From Planococcus citri (Eukaryota; Arthropoda; Insecta; Hemiptera; Pseudococcidae), in the NCBI RefSeq assembly GCF_950023065.1, contig NC_088680.1, forward strand, positions 17,720,559 through 17,784,558: 64,000 nucleotides of DNA. Direction: 5' to 3'. This document shows positions 12,101-23,861 of this stretch, piece by piece. Positions within the stretch are counted from its first letter, which is position 1, and each line of letters opens with the position of its first letter. The notes under the pieces are model-generated. The model did not search any database. It saw only the letters and a program-made list of their open reading frames with translations, and was not told the DNA's origin. Both the position numbers and the translations under genes were made by a program.

Positions 12101-15100
12101 TTACGGTTCAGCGGTTTCAAGTCATTTTAGAGTCTCCAGCGACTTTTTGAAAGTTACTGGAGCCTCCAGTATTAAAATTTTCACAAAGTTTCATCAAATA
12201 GAGATGAAAAGCGGAAATTTACTCTGCAATAGCTAATTTTAGCACTCTTCGAAGACGACTTCAGGTGGGTTCAAGTCATTTTGGAGCCTCCCGAGACTTT
12301 TTGAAAATTATTCCTAGAATCTCCAGCAGATTTTTTAAACTTGAAATTTCAATAAAATTTTACCAAATGGAGTTGGAAAACCGAAATTTACACAGATTTT
12401 GTGGCATTTTAAAAAAAATTGAAGTTTCCAAAATCCAACTCCATTTTAATGTGTGGGAATTTCATTTCAAAAATCTGGAGGCTCCAGAACTACTCTAAAC
12501 GGTCTGAAACAGTTTCCAATCGATTTGGCAGGTCAAAAATAGGGTATATTCCAAATGTCAGCTTTCTAGGTCTATTTGGTAAACTTTTAAATTTTTCCCC
12601 CATTTTTGAATATAAAGTTTTTCTCGAAATCCGAGACCTCATGCAGGGCAAAACAAACGTTTTCAGAGGACTGCACAGTTTTGATAATTTTGGTGATTTT
12701 CAATGGCACCTGTAACCTGTTGGTTTGAGTTATTTTGGTTTAGCACACTTCCATCAAAAAAGCGACATCTTAGAACACGATCACTGACAAAAAATTGGCA
12801 AACTTTAGTGAAATATTGAAAAATTTCTCTCATTATTCTCAAATTTTATCAACAAAATTCGCAAAAATTCAATAGGTCTTTATTACGCAACTGGAAACAA
12901 AATTTGAAAAACATGTGAAGCCCCTTGTCTTCTAAAAAAATATTGACCCAAACATTAAAAAATGTTTTGATCGTGTAGCATTTTTCACCCTAAAAAAGAA
13001 TAAAAAATGAGAAAAAATTTTCAATCAGAAAATTGGTTTTGCGGAAAATGTTTATGAAGTGGAACTTTTTTATCATTTTTCTCATTCTCGAGAACAGTGT
13101 GAAAAGTCCCATCAGAATCACCCTAAAAAATTCAATATTTCGCATGAGTATGATTGTCCTCTCTTCTTTTACTGATTCAGCTTACTGTAGTCTTACTCAC
13201 TATAGGTATCTATAATATGTACTTGTGGAAAAAAAAACTGAGAGAAAAGGTATAAAAATACACAGCAGGGTGTAGGTCTGTAGGTACGGGTAGGTAGGGT
13301 GTATACAGTACAGTAACGTAAAAGTCATTCTCGAATGTATCACACTAATTGTAAGCCTAGTGTACTACACAACAAGAAGCTGAGACAGTTTTAAAAAACT
13401 ATGCAAGTGTGGAGTGAAGAGGGATGGGTATTGTTAACAGTGGGTTGCGTAGTATGCACCATTGTCTGATTCTGAATGAATAGAAAAAGAAAATGCACCT
13501 CTGCAGTTCGTGATTTTTGGTCGTTCGCGAAGTAAATCATCAAATGTAAACATACATGTTAAGGAAAAACTGGTATGCAACCAGAAACCGCACTTAGTGA
13601 TAACGGTGTAAAGAATACCCTTAAGTTGCCCAAAAGCCATGATTTTTATCAACATTGTCCATTAAAGTCATGTTTTTTGTCATTATTGTTAAAAAGTTGT
13701 AATTTTTGTCAAAATTGTCTAAAAGTCTTGCGTTTTGTCAAAACTGTCGGTGTCCAAAAGTCGTTTCTTCGGTCAAAATTATCAAAAAATTCTCTTCTTT
13801 GTCAAAATTCCGAAAAAGTCCTTTTTTTTTACCGAAATTGCCAGGAAGTTCCACTACTTGTCAGAATTATTTAAAGGTCTAATTTGTTGTCAAAATTGCC
13901 TAAAAGCCTTGATTTTTGTCAATATTGTTGAAAAGTTTTCATTTTCATTTTTGTCCAAATTGTCTAAAAATCCTGTGTTTTGTCAAAACTGTCCAAAAGT
14001 TCTTTTTTTTTTTGGTAAAAATTGTCAAAAAATCCTCTTATTTGACAAAATTGTCCAACAGTTCTGTTTTATGTCAAAACTGTCCAAAAGTTCTTTTTTT
14101 TACTGAAATTGTCAGAAAGGTTTAATTGGTGTAAAAATTGTCTAAAAAGCATATTTTTCTCAGAATTGTCTAAAACTTAAAGTCAGTTTTTTGTCTAAAT
14201 TTTTCAAAAGTCATGTTTTTGGTCAATGTCAATGTTGTTGAAAAGTTGTCATTTTTGTCAAAATTGTCAGTGATGGCAAAACTTTTTCATTTCAGTTCAA
14301 GTTTTTAGTTTTTAGTTTCAGTTTTATTTTTTTCAGTTCAAGTTTTTAGTTTTTAGTTTCAGTTTTATTTTTTTCAGTTCAAGTTTTTAGTTTTAAGTTT
14401 CAGTTTTACTTTTTTCAGTTCAAGTTTTTAGTTTCAGTTTTCAGTTTTTCTTTTTTCAGTTCAAGTTTTCATTTCAGTTTTCTATTTCAGTTTCAGTTTT
14501 CATTTTTCAAAATTTTTCTTGAAGTTCAAAAGGAAATGAAAAAAAAATTATTTTCTTTCATGAATTTTTTCATACACTAATCTAATTTGCTACAGTACTT
14601 GGCAACAAAAACTTCAAATTTCAAATTCAAACATTTCAAACTCAAAAATTATGAATAAATATGCAGGGCTTTGCAGAGAAAATCCGGGCCTGGGGGGCCG
14701 AAGAAAATACAAGTTATGCTATGGGTACTTGGGAGGAAGATCGCATTGTCCTTTTGCCGACAAAAAATTGTTATTTTGCCACAATAACCAAAATTTTAAT
14801 TAACATGCTGAGCAGTGAGCACTGTATAGTATCAAAAAACTTTGAAAATCCAGTGGTTCTGTTCTGTTCAGAAATAGTGAAAAATTTGCATTTTTTGTAC
14901 ACCTACTTACAAGTGGGTCATTCCATGTCAACTCAACCAAAAAAAGGCGATTTTGAAAGTCATGTCTTTTTCGATTTCGCTCAACTTTTTTTTACAATAT
15001 CTACCCACCCAGTAAGTAAGAAAGCCGCAATCAGTTTGGCCCCAGCCCCCTCGGGGGGGCGGGTGGGGGGGCTTCCATTATTTTCACATTGTCTCGAGGT

Positions 15101-18100
15101 ACTCAACTTCAGCAGCCCATTCCTCCAAAACTATGATACTTTGATCAAAACTGATTTCACAGTTCGAAAGCGCATTGAATTCTGAACTTTTGAAGCATTT
15201 TGAAATTTTCAAAAATTGAAATTTGAACTTTCAATTTGAAAGTTCAAATTTCAAAATGGTGCTGTAAGTCACTTGTAAGTGGGAGCTACCATTTAAAATT
15301 TTGAAAAAAATTTCCATAGATGTACATTTTGATACTTTTTCGGAATATTTAGGTTTCGAGATGGCACTCGTTGACGGAGGGGGAGCACCCCCACCCCCAA
15401 TTTTGGGTGAAACGTTCGAAAATAAATCTGGGCAATGTGATATATCGAATTGTATGTTTTTGGCGACGATGAACACGAATATGACGTTAAATTTTCGATA
15501 GGACCCCATCCACGGCCCCCAGCACCTCCCCAAAGCGGGTAAAAGTTCAAAAAAGTCTTTTGTTCATGCGACACATGGAATAATATGTTTTTGGTGACGC
15601 TGAACACGAATATGACGTCAGATTTTTGATTGGGCCTCATCCACGCCCCCCAACAATTTTTTTGGACTTTTACGTGTTGGGGGAGGTTCTGGGGGCCATA
15701 GGTGGGGTCGATTTAAAAAACTATGGCTATATTCGTGTTCAGCGATATCGAAAACATACTATGTATTTCATGTGTCACACGAATGTTACCATTTTTTTTT
15801 GGGTTACCCGCTTTGGGTAGGTGCAGGGGGCCGTGGACGGGTCAAATCAAAAATCTGACGTCATATTCATGTTCAGCGTCGCCGAAAACATACAATTCGA
15901 TATATCACATTGCCCAGATTTATTTTCGAACGTTTCACCCAAAATTGGGGGTGGGGGTGCTCCCCCTCCGTCAACGAGTGCCATCTCGAAACCTAAATAT
16001 TCCGAAAAAGTATCAAAATGTACATCTATGGAAATTTTTTCAAAATTTTAAATGGTAGCTCCCACTTACAGCGCCATTTTGAAATTTTAACTTTCAAATT
16101 GGAAGTTCAACTTTCAACTTTTGAAAATTTCAACATACTTAAAAAATTCAAAATTCAATGCCCTTTCAACTGTGAAATCAGTTTTGATCAAAGTATCATA
16201 GTTTTGGAGGAATGGGCTGCTGAAGTTGAGTACCTCGGGACAATGTGAATGAAATTGTAACTCTGAGAAGAGTATCAAATTGACCCATGCAAAGCGAGGG
16301 CAAAAGATTGGATAATTTGTAGTCCAAAAAGTAGAACAATATCAATTTTAATTAGAGAATTCGCCATTCTGTTTTTCTGATTTCAACTTTTTCTAAATTT
16401 CATTTTTATCAATGTTTTTTTTTAAAACTCTGACTGTTACGGAAACTTGGAAAGAAAAGATTCAAATTGGCCCGAGCGAAGCGAGGGCAAAAATTCTTGA
16501 AAAAAATAAGAATTTTGAGAATAGATTGATGATTTTGTCAACAAAATTCAGTGAATGGCAAAACTTTTACATTTCAGTTCAAGTTTTTAGTTTTCAGTTT
16601 CAGTTTCATTTTTTTCAGTTCAAGTTTTCAGTTTTTAGTTTCAGTTTTATTTTTTTCAGTTCAAGTTTTCAGTTTTCAGTTTAAGTTTTTCTCATTTCAG
16701 TTCTAGTTTCAGTTTTAGTTTCAGTTTCTCCATTTCAGTTCAAGTTTTTAACCAGTTTCAGTTTTAGTTTCAGTTTCAGTTTTCCATCACTGAAAATTGT
16801 CTAAAAATCCTGCGTTTTGTCAAAACTGTTAAAAAGTTCTTTTTTTGGCCAAAATTGTCAAAAAAATTCTCTTATCTGACAAAATTGTCCAAAAGTTCTG
16901 TTTCATGTCAAAACTGTGCAAAAGTTCTTTTTGTACCAAAATTGTCAGAAAGTGTCAATGTTGTCAAAATTGTTTATAAAGTCTGTTTTTTGTCTAAATT
17001 GTCCATTAAAGTCATGTTTTTGGTCAATATTGTTGAAAAGTTGTCATTTTAGTCAAAATGGTCTAAAAATCCTGCGTTTTGTCAAAAGTGTCCAAAAATC
17101 CTTTTTTTGGGTCAAAATTGTCAAAAAAAATTCTCTTTTCTATCAAACTTGTCCAAAAGTTTTGTTTAATGTCTAAACTGTCCAAAAGTCCTTTTTGTAT
17201 CAAAATTGTCAGAAAGTGACGATTGTTGTCAAAATTGTCTATAAAGTCTGTTTTTTGTTTAAATTTTTCAAAAGTCATGTTATTGGTAAATATTGTTGAA
17301 AAGTTGTCATTTTTGTCAAAATTGTCTAGAAATCCTGTTTTTTTGTCAAAACTGTCCAAAAGTCCTTTTATTTTTTGGTAAAAATAGTCAAAAAAATCAT
17401 TTTTTTGGTCAAAATTGTACAAAAGTTCTGTTTTATGTCAAAACTGTTTAAAAGTACCTACTTTTTTTTACCAAAATTGTCAAAAATTGTCAATTGTTGT
17501 CAAAATTGTCCATAAAGTCTGTTTTTTGTCTAAATTTTTCAAAAGTCACGTTTTTGGTCAATATTGATGAAAAATTGTCTAAAAATCCTGCGTTTTGTCA
17601 AAACTGTCCAAAAGTTCTTTTTTTTGGTCAAAATTGTCAAAAAATTCTCTTTTCTGTCAAAATTATCCAAAAGTTCTGTTTTATGTCAAAACTGTTCAAA
17701 AGTCCTTTTTTTCACCAAAATTGTCAAAAAATTTCAATTGTTGTCAAAATTGTCTACATAATAAAGTCTGCTTTTTGTCTAAATTTTTCAAGATTGTCAG
17801 AAAGTGTCGATTGTTGTCAAAATGGTCTAATAAAGTCTGTTTTTTGTAAATATTGTCGAAAAGTTGTCATTTTTGTCAAAATTGTCTATAAATCTTGCGT
17901 GTTGTCAAAACTATCCAAAAGTCCTTTTTTTCTGGTAAAAATTGTCAAAAAATTCTCTTTTCTGTCAAAATTGTCCAAAAGTTCTTTTTTTTTTGGTCGA
18001 AATTGTCTAAAGGTTCTGTTTTGTGTCAAAATTGTCTGTAAGTCCTGTACATGTCCAAAAAATCACAGACAATTCACTGGAATAATTTCTTGTAAATTTA

Positions 18101-18589
18101 TCAAACACTAACAAAGGAAGCAAATGAGGTTTTCGAATTCGATTTCGTTTCTCGAATTTTGAACTTATTTTCTTCCCAATTTTTTATTTCGAAGTAAAAT
18201 ACTGAATACTATACCTTACCTATTTGTTTATTTTCCTTATTTCTTTCAAAGCAAAACCAAAACTCGTTCTAACTCGTTTCTCGTGCCAATTTATATGTAT
18301 ACCTACTTCTACGTTCCATTGTCGTCATTTTATCATTGTTTTTTACTTTAATTACAGAATACAAAACATGAAGATAATCGACGGCAAACCAGAATACACC
18401 GGTACCGTAGACGTATTGAAAAAGATCCTCAAAAACGAAGGTGTATTCGCCTTGTGGAAGGGCTTCACTCCGTACTACGCTCGTCTAGGACCTCATACAG
18501 TACTTACTTTCATAATTCTAGAACAATTAACCGGTTCGTATTATAAATTCGTACTGGGCGACAAAACCGGCCGAGGAAGTGGCTTGTAA
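6164..18589 (+). CDS. Mitochondrial 2-oxoglutarate/malate carrier, SLC25A11 type
   Basis: This inner-membrane antiporter exchanges 2-oxoglutarate for malate in the malate-aspartate shuttle. Five exons join to 309 codons, close to the roughly 314 usual for SLC25A11: 6164-6219, 6314-6550, 6626-6930, 7021-7120, 18358-18589. The three carrier repeats each show their signature: PLDLVKNR in repeat 1, PAEVALVRM in repeat 2, and PVDIAKTR spanning the exon 4/5 junction. OGC-specific stretches include GLLRQATYTTTRLG, VGTPAEVAL, MTADGRLPEAERR, QLASYSQAK, SMISGLITTAASMPVDIAK and GFTPYYARLGPHTVLTF. The 11.2-kb last intron is unlike the short upstream introns and is filled with repeats. Insects often have several OGC paralogues, so I give no species-specific symbol. 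Confidence 0.94.
7121..9390. other. First part of carrier intron 4, no recognisable feature
   Basis: About 2.3 kb of AT-rich intron after the exon 4 donor. I see no open frame with family resemblance, no tRNA-like fold and no clear transposon ends. TAGGTA/TACCTA words become frequent after about 8.7 kb. Confidence 0.5.
9395..10160 (+). repeat. Degenerate ~30-bp minisatellite, block 1
   Basis: Loose repeats built around GCCAAAATTGTCAAAAA and TTTTTGTCAAAATT, separated by T-runs. They match the much cleaner blocks at 13.6 and 16.8 kb. Open stretches here (Phe-, Lys- and Gln-rich) are by-products of the repeat. The block abuts the left TTAA of the element at 10165. Confidence 0.6.
10180..10515. 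repeat. Nested palindrome with TAGCCGAGTACGTAGCGA arms
   Basis: The stretch TTTATCTAGCCGAGTACGTAGCGA near 10290-10313 is inverted near 10411-10435 (one-base variants), and CTTATGCACCTGATTACTCC near 10216 is inverted near 10486-10508. It looks like a small foldback element within the larger TTAA-flanked one. Confidence 0.5.
10726..10748 (+). repeat. (GGCAA)n microsatellite
   Basis: A short run of about four GGCAA units followed by a GC-rich patch (GGCGCCCGCC). Confidence 0.7.
11889..12579. repeat. Foldback repeat with ~140-bp arms
   Basis: The left arm (about 11889-12030: GAAAGCTGACATTTGGAATAT, GAAACTGTTTCAGACCGTTT, GGAGCCTCCAGA) is repeated in inverse order and orientation at about 12450-12579. 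The loop holds three or four diverged copies of a roughly 130-bp unit with CTCCAG, ACTTTTTGAAA and ACTTGAAATTTC. No coding capacity. Confidence 0.6.
13625..14259 (+). repeat. ~30-bp minisatellite, block 2
   Basis: Tandem units of about 28-31 bp, consensus near GTCAAAATTGTCCAAAAGT followed by a T-rich spacer. It is the same family and strand as the block at 16.8-18.06 kb and was probably continuous with it before the 14268-16792 insertion. Confidence 0.75.
14268..16792. mobile_element. hAT-like element with 8-bp target duplication in minisatellite
   Basis: The left end is CAGTGATGGCAAAACT (14268) and the right end is TTTTCCATCACTG (to 16792). The flanks are identical 8-mers AAAATTGT (14260-14267 and 16793-16800), as expected for hAT insertion. 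Both ends are followed inward by 38-40-bp minisatellite units of the CAGTTCAAGTTTTTAGTTTC type (about 14278-14520 and 16570-16790). A near-copy of the left terminus occurs at about 16549, so the 2.5 kb may be two related elements. No transposase is visible. A long foldback element occupies the middle. Confidence 0.6.
14925..16249. mobile_element. Long foldback element family A, copy 1
   Basis: It begins GGGTCATTCCATGTCAACTC and has long arms: about 15075-15540 is inverted at about 15805-16249. Both arms carry the G-rich stretch around GGGGGAGCACCC, ATATCGAATTGTATGTTTT and AATATGACGT. The outermost part of the right arm is missing. Copies 2 and 3 lie at 21949 and 50361. Open stretches in it are mirror translations of the same palindrome and not genes. 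Confidence 0.8.
16793..18060 (+). repeat. ~30-bp minisatellite, block 3 (longest)
   Basis: About 1.27 kb of tandem GTCAAAATTGTCAAAAA / GTCAAAACTGTCCAAAAGT units with T-rich spacers. Because the unit is near 30 bp, open frames up to 205 codons run through it, giving repetitive Ser/Lys/Phe/Gln/Asn protein with KLSKNSLFCQN-like repeats. I regard those as artefacts. Confidence 0.8.
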
Positions 18590-20508
18590 TTTTACAGAAT
18601 GCAGCAAATCAAAAAGAAATGAAGGAATTTTCCTATCATCTGGCGTCCGTTATCATTAAGAATAAATACTTGATTATCTGTGATCTCGGGTAAATTGTTA
18701 ACGATATCTAATAATTGTAAATTAGTATCTACCATATTGTAACACTGGCTGTTGCAAAGTGAAAAAAATATTGCGGAGAAAAAAAGTATCGAATGAAATT
18801 TTGAAAAGTTGCCAGATTAACTTACCAATACCCTATATTTACATCTTATTTACCATTTTATATAATTTCAGTATTTAAAAATGCTTACGTATGTGTAATT
18901 TTTACAGATTATCTACTTGTAACTTGATATATCGATATATTACGTGTAGTCTGTTGAGACGCTTTTGAATAGAGGATGTCAATTATCATGTTTTGTTTAA
19001 ACTTAAGCCATTCGTTATTTAAAAAAGTTATACTGCCTAACCATTTCTGAAACTGAGACGTAGACGTGTTGAAGAAAAGAAAAAAAAACAATACGAGTAT
19101 AATTGAAACGAGAAGGTGCTTAATATTCATATCGTGTATGCTTTTTCGCAGCAAATTTAATCGCTTAATTAGCTAAATAGGTTATACATAATTTTGTATG
19201 TACGTACTTAAGAGACGACTATATTAATTACGACTTGGACGAAGCGTTCGTGTGAATTTTTAAGTTTAGTTAAGGTTTTTGTTTTTGTTTCTGTGAAGTG
19301 AGCTCATACGAGTTACCTTATTTTATAAACGACAATAACTTAAGCTTTTTCTACGATCGCTATATTTATAATATTATTATTGGTATTGTGTTATGATTTT
19401 TTGTTTCTTTATTTCTCTTGTTGTAAATGTTACTTAGGTTTCTTATTGTTTTTAAAATTGGAGTTTCTTTTTTCTTTTATTTTTTTCTTTGTTGACTAGT
19501 CGAATATGGTGGATTTTTTTTTTTTTAAATCTTAGGTGTATGTATGTGTAGAATGTACTGCGTTTTATTCGTAAGGTTTACCTTGTATGATGTTATTGTA
19601 ATGTTCTAATCAAATATTTTACGAGTTTTTTTTTGATTTCGTTATCGTTTTAAAATCACAAAAGTGCTCGTAAACTGGCGACGTTGTTGCGGCCAAATGA
19701 TCGAATTGTGTAAGATTAGGATGTAAAATAAGACTGATGGAGGAATGGAAATGCGTAGAAAATGGTACCTATCTGGACTGGTTCATCTTACGCAAATAGT
19801 TATACAGTATTAGAGGGTTGATTTGTTTGTTTCTGTTCTTTTTTATCTTATTTATCTTTAGAAGGGTTAGAGTATTCCACGTTGGATAAATACGCATAAC
19901 GTCACCATCTATAATTATGAATAATGCATTGATATTGACTTTTTCACAGGTATGTGATAACGTTAACGGAAATGGATTTAAAAATGTCATTCTACCATTT
20001 TTTTTTTTTTTTTTTTTTTTTTTACGGTACTCAAAATTGATGTTTGTGCTTATTATCCAACAATAAATTTTCAAAAAAAAAAAAAATGTGAAGGACTAAC
20101 AGATTCCGAGGAGTGAAAATCAAAAAATAGAATTTGACCAGGTTGGTCGCTCCCAAAACATGAAAAAAAATCAAAAATTGACATTTTTATGTTCTCGTTG
20201 GATTTAATACATTTTCATCAAAATTACCCCCCCCCCCCGGATGAAAATTTATCCTTCGCGAGCAATCGGTTCATTTTTAAATAGGTAGGTAATTTCTTTT
20301 GTCAATTATTTTCAAATGATTGAATTATTTCAAGGTAGCTCCTTCATATTGTGGATCTTGGATCAACACAATTTTAAAAACCGAGGGAGGTTTTTACTTT
20401 ATTCTTGACTTTGATTCACTTTTTTGATTTTTTCAACTTGAAAGGGCTGCAATAAATTCAGGTTATCAACATGGTTTGGATCAGCGATTTTTTTTGAATG
20501 AGTTTTTA
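18590..20508. other. Carrier 3' region and intergenic DNA
   Basis: The carrier's probable poly(A) signal lies at 18661. The rest is T-rich, with a long T-run near 20000 and a C-run near 20227. No gene supported. Confidence 0.45.
18661..18666 (+). terminator. Poly(A) signal AATAAA of the carrier gene
   Basis: Canonical hexamer about 70 bases after the carrier stop codon. Further AT-rich candidates follow, so 3' UTR length is not fixed by sequence alone. Confidence 0.5.
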
Positions 20509-20510
20509 TA

Positions 20511-21487
20511 CAGGGTGTTCCGAGAATCGTCTGCCAAAATCAAAATTCAACTGTAGATAGTCCTCGAGGAGACGAACAAAAAACGTTATTATTACTGATT
20601 GCCTACCTTGTGAATTGAAGGTGCCGCGTACTTCGTAAAAATCGAAATTTACTAATTTTGAAAAAATCATCAAAAATACGGAAACGTTTGAATCATTCAA
20701 ATGATGCCCATAACCCATAGTACTCGAGTAGACGAACAAAAAATATTATTATGACAGATTGTCCATCTTCAACATTGAAGGGGCAACCTTGATTCAAAAT
20801 TTCTAAATTTGGGATGCTTCAAATTCAAATTTGAAATTTTCAAATTGTGTTGGCGCCTTCAATTTTGAAGATAGGCAATTCCTCATAATAACTTTTTTTG
20901 TTCGTCCATTTGAGCACTATGGATTACTGAAGTCATTTCAATGAAGCAGACATTTTCTTACGATCTGTGAATTGAAGAAGTTGCACAATTTTTGGCCAGA
21001 AATGTACCAATTTTGAATTTCCCCAAAAATGAGAAAATGTTCGGATCATTTCAGTGACACTAACTCATAGATTTGAGTGGACAAACAAAAAAAGTTATTA
21101 TGAAAAATTGCCTATTTTCAAAATTGAAGGTGCCAACACAATTTGAAAATATGAAATTTTCAAAATCTAGGGCACTACAAATTTGGAAATTTTGAATCAA
21201 GTTTGCCCCATCAATTTTGAAGATACCTAAGCAATATGTCATAATAATATTTTTTGTTCGTGTACTCGAGTACTATGAGTTATGGGCATCATTTGAATGA
21301 TTCAAACATTTCCTTAATATTTTTGATGATTTTTTTCAAAAATGAGTAAATCTAGATTTTTGCGAAGTACGCGGCACCTTCAATTCACAAGGTAGGCAAT
21401 CAGTAATAATAACGTTTTTTGTTCGTCTCCTCGAGGACTATCTACAGTTGAATTTTGATTTTGGTAGACGATTCTCGGAACACCCTG
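20511..21487. mobile_element. TA-flanked foldback MITE starting CAGGGTGTTCCGAG
   Basis: The terminal arms are near-perfect for over 130 bp: CAGGGTGTTCCGAGAATCGT at 20511, inverted to end with CGGAACACCCTG at 21487. TA flanks both ends (20509-20510 and 21488-21489), consistent with a Tc1/mariner-type duplication. Internally the motif ACGAACAAAAAA...TTATTAT followed by a GATTGCC/ATTGAAGG stretch recurs at least four times in alternating orientation (about 20570, 20730, 20890, 21080). 977 bp, no coding capacity. Confidence 0.75.
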
Positions 21488-21948
21488 TAGAAATATTCTG
21501 ATACAAAGATTGAAAATTATTCAAGAACTAATAATTTAATTCAATTTGAATATTTTGATATTTTTTTATAATTTGGAGGCCTGTACAAAATGAAGCCAAC
21601 ATTAATTGTTTGGGGGATCGAGATCAATCGAAAGATAGGTTTTTTTTTAAGGAAAGAGTCAAGGATTTAGAAAAATTTTGACCAGAAATGAAGAATTTTC
21701 AAAATTTTTACATATGTACTTCAATTTTTTTTGGTTATCTTAATCTGAGACCCTCTAAAAAAGGGACTATTTTGGAGGACCAAGGGAAGTTTTCTGTTAG
21801 AAATGAGGGTATTTAGAATGGTTTTGATCAGAAAAAAAATCGAAAATTTTTCATAGACTTTCTGATCAGAAAGGTAAAATTTTCCAAAGAATTCTTCGGA
21901 CCTCCATTTAAAAAAAAATTTTCTCCAAGTTCGGAGGCATTTATGAAA

Positions 21949-23284
21949 GGGTGATTCCATGTCAATTCGACCAACGTTTATGAGTCATGACTTTCGATTT
22001 CGCTCAAATTTTAGGGGTGGGTGGGGGGGGGGGGGGTCCATTATCTTCACATTTTCTCGAAGTACTCAACTTTAGCAGCGTATTCCTCCAAAACTATGAT
22101 ACTTTGATCAAAACTAATTTCACAGTTCGAAAGATTATTGAATTTTGAACTTTTAAAGCGAAAATTTCAAAGTTCAAATTTCAAAATGGCGCTGTAAGTG
22201 GGAGCTACCATTTAAAATTCTGAAAAAATTTCCATAGATGTACCATTTGATGCTTTTTTTGACATATTCAAGTTTCAAGATGGGATATCTTGATAGGGGG
22301 GGGGGAGCACCACCAACCCCAATTTTGAGCAAAACTTTCGAAAAAAATCTGGGGCATGTGATATATCGAATTGTATGTTTTTGGTAACGCTGAGCATGAA
22401 TACGACGTCATATTTTTGATTGGATCCATTCACAGCCCCCAGTACCTCCCCAAGGGGGGTCCTAAAAAAAAATGGTTTCAATCGTGTGACACATGAAATA
22501 GCATGTTTTCGATATCGCTAAATACGAATATAGCCTTAGTTTTTCAAATTGACCTCACCCATGGCTCCCAGAATCTCCCTCAATTGGTAAAAGTCCAAAA
22601 AATTTGCTGGAGGTCGTGGATGGGGTCCAACCAAAAATCTGACGTCATATTCGTGTTCAGCGTCACCAAAAACATGTTATATGATGTGTCGCACGAAAAA
22701 AAACCTATTTTGAACTTTTACCGCATTTGTGGAGGTGCTGGGGGCCGTGGATGGCATCCAATCGAAAATCTAACGTCATATTCGTGTTCAGCGTTACCAA
22801 AAACATACAATTCGATATATCACATGCCCCAGATTTTTTTTGAAAGTTTTTCCCAAAATTGGGGATGGGGAGTGCTCCCCTTCTATCAAGAGATCCCATC
22901 TTGAAACTTGAATATTTCAAAAAAGCATCAAAAAGCACATCTATGGAAATTTTTAAGAATTTTAAATGGTAGCTCCCACTTACAGTGCCATTTTGAAATT
23001 TAAACTTTCAATTTGAAAGTTCAACTTTCAAATTTTGAAAATTTCAAAATGCTTAAAAAGTTCAAAATTTGATACCCTTTCGAACTGTGAAATTAGTTTT
23101 GATCAAAGTATGATAGTTTTGGAGAAATGCGCTGTTGAAGTTGAGTACCTCGAGACAATGTGAAAATAATGGAAGCCCCCCCACCCGCCCTCTGAAGGGG
23201 CTGGGGCCAAACTGATTGCGGGTTTCTTACTTACTGGATGAGTAAGATATTGTAAAAAAAAATTGAGCGAAATCGAAAGACATT
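21949..23284. mobile_element. Long foldback element family A, copy 2
   Basis: Same architecture as copy 1: it starts GGGTGATTCCATGTCAATTC and ends near AAATTGAGCGAAATCGAAAGACAT. The inverted arms carry GTGGGAGCTACCATTTAAAAT and TGATATATCGAATTGTATG. The central loop includes several TATGACGTCA-containing segments. Confidence 0.8.
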
Positions 23285-23861
23285 AGGAAAGCAAGATTAT
23301 TTGGGGACCGAGCGAGCGTTTCTTTTGAAAGAGAGGGTTATTTAGAATGGTTTTGACCAGAAAAATAGAATTTTCAACAACAAAAATTGTATTCTCAAAC
23401 TTTAATTTTTTTATTTCATTTTTTCAAACTTTGGATTCCATAAAAACGGAGGCAAACTTATTCGGGGAACCGAGGGAATTTTCTTTTGAAATTGGGAGGT
23501 ATTTAGAAGGGTTTCGACTAGAAAGAGAGAATTTTCAAAAAATGTTTACAGACTTCCATTTTTTCAGTTTTTTTTTCAAGTTTAAAAACATTATTTGAAA
23601 GCCTGAAGGAGGTTTTATCTTGAAAATAAGGTTGTGAAAAATGGATTTGATCAGAAAAAAATGTCAAGAAATTTTTATAAGTCTCAGTTCATTATTTCAA
23701 TTTTTTTAGATTTTTTTCGTGAAAGAAAGTCAACATTGTTTCGGAGAGCCCAGTCAACGGAGGTTTTCTTTTAAAAATTGGTTTTTATTTCGAAGGATTT
23801 TTATGGGAAAATTGAAATTAAAAAAAAAACGTTTATGGGCTTCAATTTTTAATAGGTACCT

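Larger units (their letters stand above)
10161..13624. mobile_element. TTAA-flanked terminal-inverted-repeat element (piggyBac/Kolobok-like, non-autonomous)
   Basis: The left end reads TTAA then GGGTATTCTTTAC (10161-10177); the right end is its exact inverse, GTAAAGAATACCC then TTAA (13608-13624). The arms stay similar but imperfect for another 10-15 bp (AGTTATCA against TGATAAC). Minisatellite of the same family lies on both sides, as expected for insertion into it. TTAA duplication points to piggyBac- or Kolobok-type transposition. No transposase frame is present in the 3.46 kb. Two smaller palindromes are nested inside (about 10.2-10.5 kb and 11.9-12.6 kb), so it may be composite. Confidence 0.55.

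Noticed and set aside
15231..16058. Overlapping ORFs on both strands around 15.3-16.0 kb that share peptide stretches
   Set aside because: They are mirror translations of the foldback arms; the same peptides recur in the other two foldback copies.
13625..18060. Possible CRISPR-like repeat-spacer array
   Set aside because: The repeats are degenerate, spacers are not unique, and the setting is a eukaryotic intron; it is a minisatellite.
16855..18111. Open frames of 65-205 codons rich in Ser, Lys, Phe, Asn and Gln
   Set aside because: They are translations of a ~30-bp minisatellite, occur in several overlapping frames, and lie in the carrier intron.
18909..19154. Minus-strand ORF with a hydrophobic N-terminus
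   Set aside because: It lies in the carrier's 3' region and has no splice or family support; the Leu/Phe-rich stretch comes from A/T runs.
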